A stretch of DNA of 64,000 nucleotides, from contig JAPDOI010000291.1 in NCBI GenBank assembly GCA_029168955.1, forward strand, positions 124,001 to 188,000. The letters are read 5' to 3'. Position 1 is the first letter of the stretch, and each line of letters starts with the position of its first letter. The stretch is from Aplectana chamaeleonis. Taxonomy: Eukaryota > Nematoda > Chromadorea > Rhabditida > Cosmocercidae. Below are positions 19,066-32,400 of the stretch, one piece after another. The notes below the pieces were generated by a model that was not told the origin of the DNA, made no database searches, and saw only the letters and a program-made list of their open reading frames with translations. The position numbers and the translations under genes are program-made.

Positions 19066-20406
19066 GCGCACTCCCACTTGGGTCCAACACACTTTTCTCG
19101 GCGCTCAGCGCACTCCTAGTTGGGTGCAACACACTTTTCCCGGCGCTCGACGCACTCCCATTTAGGCCCCACACACTTTTCACGGCGCTCGGCACTTTCC
19201 CAGTTGGGTCCAACACACTTTTCCCGGCGCTGTGCGCACTCACATTTGGGTCCAGCACACATTTCTCGGCGCTCGGCGCACTCCCAGTTGGGTCCGACAC
19301 ACTTTTCTCGGCGCTCCGCACACTCCCAGTTGGGTCCAGCACACTTTTCCGGCGCTTTGCGCACTCACGCTTGGGTCCAATACACTTTTCTCGCCGCTCG
19401 GGACACTCCCAGTTGGGTCCGACACACTTTTCTCCGCGCCAGGAGCACCCGCAGTTGGGTTCCACACACTTTTCCCGTCGCTCGGCGCACTCACATTTGG
19501 GTCCCGTACACTTTCGACGGCGCTCGGCGCACTCCCAGTTGGGTCCCACACACTTTTCCCGACGCTCGGCGCACTCACATTTGGGTCCGACACACATTTA
19601 TCGGCGCTCGGCGCACTCCCAGTTGGGTCCCACACACTTTTCCCGGCGCTGTGCGCACTCCCACTTGGGTCCAACACACTTTTCTCGGCGCTCAGCGCAC
19701 TCCTAGTTGGGTGCAACACACTTTTCCCGGCGCTCGACGCACTCCCATTTAGGCCCCACACACTTTTCACGGCGCTCGGCACTTTCCCAGTTGGGTCCAA
19801 CACACTTTTCCCGGCGCTGTGCGCACTCACATTTGGGTCCAGCACACATTTCTCGGCGCTCGGCGCCTTCCCAGTTGGGACCCACACACTTTCCCCGGCG
19901 CTCGGCGCACTCCCAGTTGGGTCCCACACACTTTTCCCGGCGCTCGGCGCACTCCCACTTGGGTCCCGTACACTTTCTCCGGCGCTCGGCGCACTCCTAT
20001 TTGGGTCCAACTCACTTTTTCCGGCGCTCGGCGCACTCCCATTTGGGTCCCGTACACTTTCTCCGGCGCTCGGCGCACTCCCAGTTGGGTCCGACACATT
20101 TTTCCCGTCCCGTACACTTTCCCCGGCGCTCAGCGCTCTCCACGTTGGGTCCGACACACTTTTCTCGACGCTCCGCACACTCCCTGTTTTGTCCGACACA
20201 CTTTTCTCCGCGCCAGGAGCACCCGCAGTTGGGTTCCACACACTTTTCCCGTCGCTCGGCGCACTCACATTTGGGTCCCGTACACTTTCGCCGGCGCTCG
20301 GCGCACTCCCAGTTGGGTCCCACACACTTTTCCCGCCGATCGGCGCACTCACATTTGGGTCCGACACACATTTATCGGCGCTCGGCGCACTCCCAGTTGG
20401 GTCCCA
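19066..20406 (+). repeat. intra-array segmental duplication B, copy 2
   Basis: Second copy of 16530-17870. It ends where the 17870-17980 units of copy 1 have no counterpart. Confidence 0.78.
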
Positions 20407-23400
20407 CACACTTTTCCCGGCGCTCGGCGAACTCACAGTGGAGTCCCACACACTTTTCTCGACGCTCGGTGCACTCACTTTTGGGTCCAACACACATTTA
20501 TCGGCGCTCAGTGCACTCCAAGTTGGGTCCAACACACTTTTCTCGGCGCCAGGAGCACCCCCAGTTGGGTCCAACACACTTTTCTCGGCGCTCGGCGCGC
20601 TCCTATTTGGGTCCAACTCACTTTTTCCGGCGCTCGGCGCACTCCCAGTTGGGTCCGACACACTTTTCTCGGCGCTCCGCACACTCCCAGTTGGGTCCAG
20701 CACACTTTTCCGGCGCTTTGCGCACTCACGCTTGGGTCCAATACACTTTTCTCGGCGCTCGTCACTTTCCCAGTTGGGTCCAACACACTTTTCCGGCGCT
20801 CGGCGCACTCACATTTGGGTCCAGCACACATTTCTCGGCGCTCGGCGCACTCCCAGTTGGGTCCGACACACTTTTCTCGGCGCTCCGCACACTCCCAGTT
20901 GGGTCCAACACACTTTTCCGGCGCTCGGCGCACTCACGTTGGGTCCAATACACTTTTTCTCGCCGCTCGGCGCACTCCCAGTTGGGTCCGACACACTTTT
21001 CTCCGCGCTCGGAGCACCCGCAGTTGGGTTCAACACACTTTTCCGTTGCTCGGCGCACTCACATTTGGGTCCCGTACACTTTCTCGGCGCTCGGCGCACT
21101 CCCAGTTGGGTCCCACACACTTTTCCGACGCTCGGCGAACTCACATTTGGGTCCGACACATTTATCGGCGCTCGGCGCACTCCCAGTTGGGTCCCACACA
21201 CTTTTCCCGGCGCTGTGCGCACTCCCACTTGGGTCCAACACACTTTTCTCGGCGCTCAGCGCACTCCTAGTTGGGTGCAACACACTTTTCCCGGCGCTCG
21301 ACGCACTCCCATTTAGGCCCCACACACTTTTCACGGCGCTCGGCAATTTTCCCCAGTTGGGTCCAACACACTTTCCCGGCGCTCGGCGCACTCACATTTG
21401 GGTCCAGCACACTTTTCGGCGCTCGGCGCACTCCCAGTTGGGTCCCACACACTTTCTCGGCGCTCGGCGCACTCCCAGTTGGGTCCCACACACTTTCTCG
21501 GCGCTGTGCGCACTCCCACTTGGGTCCAACAAACTTCTCTCGGTGCTCGGCGCACTCCTATTTGGGTCCAACTCACTTTTTCCGGCGCTCGGCGCACTCC
21601 CATTTGGGTCCCGTACACTTTCTCCGGCGCTCGGCGCACTCCTATTTGGGTCCAACACATTTTCCGCTCGGCGCACGTACACTTTCCCCGGCGCTCAGCG
21701 CTCTCCACGTTGGGTCCGACACACTTTTCTCGACGCTCCGCACACTCCCTGTTTTGTCCAACACACTTTTCTCCGCGCCAGGAGCACCCGCAGTTGGGTT
21801 CCACACACTTTTCCCGTCGCTCGGCGCACTCACATTTGGGTCCCGTACACTTTCGCCGGCGCTCGGCGCACTCCCAGTTGGGTCCCACACACTTTTCCCG
21901 ACGCTCGGCGCACTCACATTTGGGTCCGACACACATTTATCGGCGCTCGGCGCACTCCCAGTTGGGTCCCACACACTTTTCCCGGCGCTCGGCGAACTCA
22001 CAGTGGAGTCCCACACACTTTTCTCGACGCTCGGCGCACTCACTTTTGGGTCCAACACACATTTATCGGCGCTCAGTGCACTCCAAGTTGGGTCCAACAC
22101 ACTTTTCTCGGCGCTCGGAGCACTCCCAGTTGGGTCCAACACACTTTTCTCGGCGCTCGGCGCACTCCCAGTTGGGTCCAACACACTTTTCCAGCGCTGT
22201 GCGCACTCCCACTCTGGGTCCAACACACTTTTCTCGGTGCTCAGCGCACTCCCAGTTGGGTCCAACACACTTTTCCCGGCGCTCGACGCACTCCCATTTA
22301 GGCCCCACACACTTTTTTTGGCGCTCGGCACTTTCCCAGTTTGGTCCGACACACTTTTCCCGGCGCTGTGCGCACTCCCAGTTGGGTCCCACACACTTTT
22401 CCCGGCTCTCGGCGCCTTCCCAGTTGGGACCCACACACTTTCCCCGGCGCTCGGCGCACTCCCAGTTGGGTCCCACACACTTTTCTCGGCGCTCGGCGCA
22501 CTCCCACTTGGGTCCCGTACACTTTCTCCGGCGCTCGGCGCACTCCTATTTGGGTCCAACTCACTTTTTCCGGCGCTCGGCGCACTCCCATTTTGGTCCC
22601 GTACACTTTCTTCGGCTCTCGGCGCACTCCCAGTTGGGTCCGACACATTTTTCCCGTCCCGTACACTTTCCCCGGCGCTCAGCGCTCTCCACGTTGGGTC
22701 CGACACACTTTTCTCGACGCTCCGCACACTCCCTGTTTTGTCCAACACACTTTTCTCCGCGCCAGGAGCACCCGCAGTTGGGTTCCACACACTTTTCCCG
22801 TCGCTCGGCGCACTCACATTTGCGTCCCGTACACTTTCGCCGGCGCTCGGCGCACTCCCAGTTGGGTCCCACCCTTTTCCAGACGCTCGGCGCACTCACA
22901 TTTGGGTCCGACACACATTTATCGGCGCTCGGCGCACTCCAGTTGGGTCCCACACACTTTTCTCGGCGCTCGGTGCACTCACTTTTGGGTCCAACACACT
23001 TTTATCGGCGCTCAGTGCACTCCCAGTTGGGTCCAACACACTTTTCTCGGCGCTCGGCGCACTCCAGTTGGGTCCAACACACTTTCTCGGCGCTCGGCGC
23101 ACTCCCAGTTGGGTCCAACACACTTTTCTCGGCGCTCGGCGCACTCCCACTTGGGTCCAACACACTTTTCTCGGTGCTCAGCGCACTCCCAGTTGGGTCC
23201 AACACACTTTTCCCGGCGCTCGACGCACTCACAGTGGAGTCCCACACACTTTTCTCGACGCTCGGTGCACTCACTTTTGGGTCCAACACACATTTATCGG
23301 CGCTCAGTGCACTCCAAGTTGGGTCCAACACACTTTTCTCGGCGCCAGGAGCACCCCAGTTGGGTCCAACACACTTTTCTCGGCGCTCGGCGCGCTCCCA

Positions 23401-26400
23401 GTTGGGTCCAACACACTTTTCGGCGCTCGGCGCACTCCCAGTTGGGTCCAACACGCTTTTCTCGGTGCTCAGCGCACTCCCAGTTGGGTCCAACACACTT
23501 TTCCCGGCGCTCGACGCACTCCCATTTAGGCCCCACACACTTTTTTGGCGCTCGGCACTTTCCCAGTTTGGTCCGACACACTTTTCCCGGCGCTGTGCGC
23601 ACTCCCAGTTGGGTCCCACACACTTTTCCCGGCTCTCGGCGCCTTCCCAGTTGGGACCCACACACTTTCCCCGGCGCTCGGCGCACTCCCAGTTGGGTCC
23701 ACACTTTTCTCGGCGCTCGGCGCCCTCCCACTTGGGTCCCGTACCCTTTCTCCGGCGCTCGGCGCACTCCTATTTGGGTCCAACTCACTTTTTCCGGCGC
23801 TCGGCGCACTCCCATTTTGGTCCCGTACACTTTCTTCGGCTCTCGGCGCACTCCCAGTTGGGTCCGGACACATTTTTCCCGTCCCGTACACTTTCCCCGG
23901 CGCTCAGCGCTCTCCGTTGGGTCCGACACACTTTTCTCGACGCTCCGCACACTCCCGGTTTTGTCAACACACTTTTCTCCGCGCCAGGAGCACCCGCAGT
24001 TGGGTCCACACACTTTTCCGGCGCTCGGCGCACTCACATTTGGGTCCCGTACACTTTCGCCGGCGCTCGGCGCACTCCCAGTTGGGTCCCACACACTTTT
24101 CCCGACGCTCGGCGCACTCACATTTGGGTCCGACACACATTTATCGGCGCTCGGCGCACTCCCAGTTGGGTCCCACACACTTTTCCCGGCGCTCGGCGAA
24201 CTCACAGTGGAGTCCCACACACTTTTCTCGCCGCTCGGTGCACTCACTTTTGGGTCCAACACACATTTATCGGCGCTCAGTGCACTCCAAGTTGGGTCCA
24301 ACACACTTTTCTCGGCGCCAGAAGCACCCCAGTTGGGTCCAACACACTTTTCTCGGCGCTCGGCGCGCTCCCAGTTGGGTCCAACACACTTTTCCAGGCG
24401 CTGTGCGCACTCCCACTTGGGTCCAACACGCTTTTCTCGGTGCTCAGCGCACTCCTAGTTGGGTCCAACACACTTTTCCCGGCGCTCGACGCACTCACAG
24501 TGGAGTCCCACACACTTTTCTCGACGCTCGGCGCACTCACTTTTGGGTCCAACACACATTTATCGGCGCTCAGCGCACTCCAGTTGGGTCCAACACACTT
24601 TTCTCGGCGCTCTGCGCACTCCCAGCTGGGTCCCGCACACTTTTCTCGGCGCTCGGCGTACTCCCAGATGGGTCCAACACACTTTTCTCGGCGCTCGGCG
24701 CACTCCCAGTTGGGTCCAACACACTTTTCTCGGCGCTTAGCGCACTCCCAGTTGGGTCCAACAGACTTTCCCCGGGCCTCGACGCACTCCCATTTGGGTC
24801 CACACACTTTTCTCGGCGCTCGGCACTTTCCCAGTTGGGTCCGACACACTTTTCCCGGCGCTGTGCGCACTCCCAGTTGGGTCCCACACACTTTTTCCCG
24901 GCGCTCGGCGCACTCCCAGTTGGGTCCCACACACTTTCCCCGGCGCTCGGCGCACTCCCATTTGGTTCCCACACACCTTTCTGGGTGCTCGGCGCACTCC
25001 CAGTTGGGTCCCGTACACTTTCTCCGGCGCTCGGCTCACTCCTAGTTGGGTTCAACACACTTTTCCCGGCGCTCGGCGCACTCCCAGTTGGGTCCATACA
25101 CTTTCTCGGCGCTCGGCGCACTCCCAGTTGGGTCCGACACATTTTTCCCGTCCCGTACACTTTCCTCGGCGCTCAGCGCACTCCACGTTGGGTCCGACAC
25201 ACTTTTCTCGACGCTCGGCGCACTCCCTGTTGGGTCCAACACACTTTCTCCGCGCTCAGGCGCACCCGCAGTTGGGTTCCACACACTTTTCCCGGCGCTC
25301 GGCGCACTCCCATTTGGGTCCCGTACACTTTCGCCGGCGCTCGGCGCACTCCCAGTTGGGTCCCACACACTTTTCTCGGCGCTCGGCGCACTCACATTTG
25401 GGTCCGACACACTTTATCGGCGCTCGGCGCACTCCCAGTTGGGTCCCACACACTTTTCCCGGCGCTCGGCGAACTCCCAGTTGGGTCCCACACACTTTCT
25501 CGGCGCTCGGCGCACTCACTTTTGGGTCCAACACACATTTCTCGGCGCTCAGTGCACTCCAGTTGGGTCCAACACACTTTTCTCGGCGCTCGGAGCACTC
25601 CCAGTTGGGTCCAACTCACTTTTCTCGGCGCTCGGCGCGCTCCCAGTTGGGTCCAACACACTTTTCCCGGCGCTGTGCGCACTCCCAGTTGGGTCCAACA
25701 CACTTTTCCCGGCGCTCGACGCACTCCCAGTTGGGTCCAACACACTTTTCCCGGCGCTCGGCGCACTCACAGTGGAGTCCCACACACTTTTCTCGACGCT
25801 CGGCGCACTCAGTTGGGTCCAACACACATTTATCGGCGCTCAGTGCACTCCAAGTTGGGTCCAACACACTTTTCTCGGCGCCAGGCGCACTCCCAGTTGG
25901 GTCCAACACACTTTTCTCGGCGCTCGGCGCACTCCCAGTTGGGTCCAACACACTTTTCCCGGCGCTCGGCGCACTCCCATTGGGTCCAACACGCTTTTCT
26001 CGGCGCTCAGCGCACTCCTAGTTGGGTCCAACACACTTTTCCCGGCGCTCGACGCACTCCCATTTAGGCCCCACACACTTTTTTGGCGCTCGGCACTTTC
26101 CCAGTTTGGTCCGACACACTTTTCCGGCGCTCGGCGCACTCCCAGTTGGGTCCCACACACTTTTCCCGGCGCTCGGCGCCTTCCCAGTTGGGACCCACAC
26201 ACTTTCCCGGCGCTCGGCGCACTCCCATTTGGTTCCCACACACCTTTCTGGGTGCTCGGCGCACTCCCAGTTGGGTCCCGTACACTTTCTCCGGCGCTCG
26301 GCGCACTCCAGTTGGGTCCAACACACTTTTCCGGCGCTCGGCGCACTCATTTGGGTCCCGTACACTTTCTTCGGCGCTCGGCGCACTCCCAGTTGGGTCC

Positions 26401-29400
26401 GACACACTTTTCTCGGCGCTCGGCACTCCCAGTTGGGTCCACACTTTCCCCGGCGCTCAGCGCACTCCACGTTGGGTCCGACACACTTTTCTCGGCGCTC
26501 CGCACACTCCCAGTTGGGTCCAACACACTTTTCTCGGCGCCAGAAGCACCCCCAGTTGGGTTCCACACACTTTTCCCGGCGCTCGGCGCACTCACTTTTG
26601 GGTCCCACACTTTCGCCGGCGCTCGGCGCACTCCCAGTTGGGTCCCACACACTTTTCCCGACGCTCGGCGCACTCACATTTGGGTCCAACACACATTTAT
26701 CGGCGCTCGGCGCACTCCCTGTTGGGTCCCACACACTTTTCCCGGCGCTCGGCGAACTCACAGTGGAGTCCCACACACTTTTCTCGACGCTCGGTGCACT
26801 CACTTTTGGGTCCAACACACATTTATCGGCGCTCAGTGCACTCCAAGTTGGGTACAACACACTTTTCTCGGCGCCAGATGCACCCCCAGTTGGGTCCCAC
26901 ACACTTTTCCCGCCGCTCGGCGAACTCACAGTGGAGTCCCACACACTTTTCTCGACGCTGTGCGCACTCCCACTTGGGTCCAACACGCTTTTCTCGGTGC
27001 TCAGCGCACTCCTAGTTGGGTCCAACACACTTTTCCCGGCGCTCGACGCACTCCCATTTAGGCCCCACACACTTTTCACGGCGCTCGGCACTTTCCCAGT
27101 TTGGTCCGACACACTTTTCCCGGCGCTGTGCGCACTCCCAGTTGGGTCCCACACACTTTTCCCGGCTCTCGGCGCACTCCCACTTGGGTCCCATACACTT
27201 TCTCCGGCGCTCGGCTCACTCCTATTTGGGTCCAACTCACTTTTTCCGGCGCTCGGCGCACTCCCAGTTGGGTCCGACACACTTTTCTCGGCGCTCTGCA
27301 CACTCCCAGTTGGGTCCAGCACACTTTTCCGGCGCTTTGCGCACTCACGCTTGGGTCCAATACACTTTTCTCGCCGCTCGGGACACTCCCAGTTGGGTCC
27401 GACACACTTTTCTCCGCGCTCAGCGCACTCCCAGTTGGGTTCCACACACTTTTCTCGGCGCTCGGCGCACTCCCAGTTGGGTCCCACACACTTTCGCCGG
27501 CGCTCGGCGCACTCCCATTTGGGTACAACACACTTTTCCCGGCGCTCGGCGCACTCACATTTGGGTCCCGTGCACTTTCCCCGGCGCTCAGCGCACTCCC
27601 AGTTGGGTTCCATACACTTTTCCCGGCGCTCGGCGCACTCACGTTCGGGTCCAACACACATTTATCGGCGCTCGGCGCATTTCCAGTTGGGTCCAACACA
27701 CTTTTCTCGACGCACGGCGCACTCACTTTTGGGTCCCACACGCTTTTCTCGAAGCTCGGAGCACTCCTAGTTGGGTCCAACTCACTTTTCCCGGCGCTGG
27801 GCGCACCCCCAGTTGGGTCCCGTACACTTTCTCCGGCGCTCGGCGCACTCCTAGTTGGGTCCAACACACATATCTCGGCGCTCGGCGCACTCCCAGTTGG
27901 GTCCGACACACTTTTCTCGGCGCTCAGCGCACTCCCAGTTGGGTCCAACACACTTTTCCGGCGCTCTGCGCACTCACACTTGGGTCCAATACACTTTTCT
28001 CGCCGCTCGGCGCACTCCCAGTTGGGTCCGACACATTTTCCCGTCCCGTCCACACACTTTCTCGGCGCTCAGCGCTCTCCACGTTGGGTCGAACACACTT
28101 TTCTCGGCGCTCGGCGCACTCCCGGTTGGTTCCGACACACTTTTCTCCGCGCCAGGAGCACCCGCAGTTGGGTTCCACACACTTTTCCCGGCGCTCGGCG
28201 CACTCACATTTGGGTCCCGTACACTTTCGCCGGCGCTCGGCGCACTCCCAGTTGGGTCCCACACACTTTTCCCGGCGCTCGGCGCACTCACATTTGGGTC
28301 CAACACACATTTATCGGCGCTCGGCGCACTCCCAGTTGGGTCCCACACACTTTTCCCGGCGCTCGGCGAACCCACAGTGGAGTCCCACACGCTTTTCTCG
28401 ACGCTCGGCGCACTCACTTTTGGGTCCAACACACATTTATCGGCGCTCGGCGCACTCCCTGTTGGTACCGTACACTTTATACGGCGCTCAGTGCACTCCA
28501 AGTTGGGTCCAACACACTTTTCTCGGCGCCAGAAGCACCCCCAGTTGGGTCCAACACACTTTTCTCGGCGCTCGGCGCGCTCCCAGTTGGGTCCAACACA
28601 CTTTTCCCGGCGCTTGGCGCACTCCCATTTGGGTCCAACACGCTTTTCTCGGTGCTCAGCGCACTCCTAGTTGGGTCCAACACACTTTTCCCGGCGCTCG
28701 ACGCACTCCCATTTAGGCCCCACACACTTTTTTTGGCGCTCGGCACTTTCCCAGTTTGGTCCGACACACTTTTCCCGGCGCTGTGCGCACTCCCAGTTGG
28801 GTCCCACACACTTTTCCCGGCTCTCGGCGCCTTCCCAGTTGGGACCCACACACTTTCCCCGGCGCTCGGCGCACTCCCAGTTGGGTCCCACACACTTTTC
28901 CCGGCGCTCGGCGCACTCCCACGTGGGTCCCGTACACTTTCTCCGGCGCTCGGCGCACTCCTATTTGGGTCGCGTACACTTTTCTCGGCGCTCGGCGCAC
29001 TCCCAGTTGGGTCAATACACTTTTCTTCGGTGCTCAACGCACTCCCAGTTGGGTCCATACACATTTTTCCCCGCCGGCGCTCAGCGCTCTCCACGTTGGG
29101 TCCCACACACTTTTCTCGGCGCTCGGCGCACTCCCAGTTGGGTCCAACACACTTTTCTCCGCGCCAGAGCACCCGCAGTTGGGTTCCACACACTTTTCTC
29201 GGCGCTCGGCGCACTCACATTGGGTCCCGTACACTTTCGCCGGCGCTCGGCGCACTCCCAGTTGGGTCCCACACACTTTTCCCGACGCTCGGCGCACTCA
29301 CATTTGGGTCCGACACACATTTATCGGCGCTCGGCGCACTCCCAGTTGGGTCCCACACACTTTTCTCGGCGCTCGGCGCACTCCCAGTGGAGTCCCACAC

Positions 29401-32400
29401 ACTTTTCCCGGCGCTCGGCGCACTCACATTTGGGTCCAACACACATTTATCGGCGCTCAGTGCACTCCAAGTTGGGTCCAACACACTTTTCTCGGCGCCA
29501 GAAGCACCCCCAGTTGGGTCCGACACACTTTTCACGGCGCTCGGCGCGCTCCCAGTTGGGTCCAACACACTTTTCCAGGCGCTGTGCGCACTCCCACTTG
29601 GGTCCAACACGCTTTTCTCGGTGCTCAGCGCACTCCTAGTTGGGTCCAACACACTTTTCCCGGCGCTCGACGCACTCCCATTTAGGCCCCACACACTTTT
29701 CACGGCGCTCGGCACTTTCCCAGTTTTGTCCGACACACTTTTCCCGGCGCTGTGCGCACTCCCAGTTGGGTCCCACACACTTTTCCCGGCTCTCGGCGCA
29801 CTCCCACTTGGGTCCCATACACTTTCTCCGGCGCTCAGCGCACTCCTATTTGGGTCCAACTCACTTTTTCCGGCGCTCGGCGCACTCCCAGTTGGGTCCG
29901 ACACACTTTTCTCGGCGCTCCGCACACTCTAGTTGGGTCCAACACACTTTTCTCGGCGCTCGGCGCACTCACGCTGGGTCCAATACACTTTTCTCGCCGC
30001 TCGGGACACTCCCAGTTGGGTCCGACACACTTTTCTCCGCGCCAGGAGCACCCCCAGTTGGGTTCCACACACTTTTCCCGGCGCTCGGCGCACTCACATT
30101 TGGGTCCCGTACACTTTCGCCGGCGCTCGGCGCACTCCCAGTTTGGTCCCACACACTTTTCCCGGCGCTCGGCGCACTCACATTTGGGTCCCGTACACTT
30201 TTCCCGGCGCTCGGCGCACTCCCAGTTTGGGTCCACACACTTTTCCCGGCGCTCGGCGCACTCCCAGTTCGGGTCCAACACACATTTATCGGCGCTCGGC
30301 GCATTTCCAGTTGGGTCCAACACACTTTTCTCGACGCACGGCGCACTCACTTTGGGTCCCACACGCTTTTCTCGAAGCTCGGCGCACTCCCAGTTGGGTC
30401 CAACACACTTTTCCCGGCGCTCGGCGCACTCCCATTTGGGTCCCGTACACTTTCTCCGGCGCTCGGCGCACTCCTAGTTGGGTCCAACACACATATCTCG
30501 CCGCTCGGCGCACTCCAGTTGGGTCCGACACACTTTTCTCGGCGCTCCGCACACTCCCAGTTGGGTCCAACACACTTTTCCGGCGCTCTGCGCACTCACA
30601 GTTGGGTCCAATACACTTTTCTCGCCGCTCGGGGCACTCCCAGTTGGGTCGACACACTTTTCCCGGCGCTCGGCGCACTCCTAGTTGGGTCCAACACAAT
30701 TTTCTCCGGCGCTCGGCGCACTCCACGTTGGGTCGAACATACTTTTCTCGGCGCTCGGCGCACTCCCGGTTGGGTCCCACACACTTTTCTCCGCGCTCGG
30801 CGCACCCGCAGTTGGGTTCCACACACACTTTTCCCGGCGCTCGGCGCACTCACAGTTGGGTCCACACACTTTCGCCGGCGCTCGGCGCACTCCCAGTTGG
30901 GTCCCACACACTTTTCTCGGCGCTCGGCGCACTCACATTTGGGTCCAACACACATTTATCGGCGCTCGGCGCACTCCCAGTTGGGTCCCGACACTTTCCG
31001 GCGCTCGGCGCACTCCCAGTTTGGTCCCACACACTTTTCCCGGCGCTCGGCGCACTCACGTTCGGGTCCAACACACATTTATCGGCGCTCGGCACGCTCC
31101 CAGTTCGTACCGTACACTTTATACGGCGCTCAGTGCACTCCAAGTTGGGTCCAACACACTTTTCTCGGCGCTCGGCGTACTCCCAGTTGGGTCCCGTACA
31201 GTTTACCCGGCGCTCGGCGCACTCCCAGTTGGGTCCAACACACTTTTCCCGGCGCTCGGCGCACTCCCATTGGGTCCAACACGCTTTTCTCGGCGCTCAG
31301 CGCACTCCCAGTTGGGTCCAACACACTTTTCCCGGCGCTCGGCGCACTCCCAGTTGGGTCCCACACACTTTTTTGGCGCTCGGCACTTTCCCAGTTTGGG
31401 TCCGACACACTTTTCTAAGCGCCAGGAGCACCCCCAGTTGGGTTCCACACACTTTTCCCGCCGCTCGGCGCACTCCCAGTTGGGTCCGACACACTTTTCT
31501 CGGCGCTCCGCACACTCCCAGTTGGGTCCCACACTTTTCCCGGCGCTCGGCGCACTCCCAGTTGGGTCCAACACACTTTCTCCGGCGCTCGGCGCACTCC
31601 CATTTGGGTCCCACACACTTTTCTCCGGCGCTCGGCGCACTCCCAGTTGGGTCCGACACACTTTTCTCGGCGCTCGGCACTCCCAGTTGGGTCCACACAC
31701 TTCCCCGGCGCTCAGCGCTCTCCACGTTGGGTCGAACACACTTTTCCCGTCGCTCGGCGCACTCACATTTGGTTCCCGTACACTTTCGCCGGCGCTCGGC
31801 GCACTCCCAGTTGGGTCGCACACACTTTTCCCGGCGCTCGGCGCACTCACATTTGGGTCCAACACATTTATCGGCGCTCGGCGCACTCCCAGTTGGGTCC
31901 CACACTTTTCCCGGCGCTCGGCGCACTCCCAGTTGGGTCCCACACACTTTTCTCGGCGCTCGGTGCACTCACTTTTGGGTCCAACACACATTTCTCGGCG
32001 CTCAGTGCACTCCCAGTTGGGTCCAACACACTTTTCTCGGCGCTCGGCGCACTCCCAGTTGGGTCCAACACACTTTTCTCGGCGCTCGGCGCACTCCCAG
32101 TTGGGTCCAACACACTTTTCCGGCGCTCAGCGCACTCCCACTTGGGTCCAACACACTTTTCTCGGCGCTCAGCGCACTCCTAGTTGGGTCCAACACACTT
32201 TCGCCGGCGCTCGACGCACTCCCATTTAGGCCCCACACACTTTTCACGGCGCTCGGCACTTTCCCAGTTTGGTCCGACACACTTTTCCCGGCGCTGTGCG
32301 CACTCCCAGTTGGGTCCCACACACTTTTCCCGGCGCTCGGCGCACTCCCACTTGGGTCCCATACACTTTCTCCGGCGCTCGGCGCACTCCTATTTGGGTC

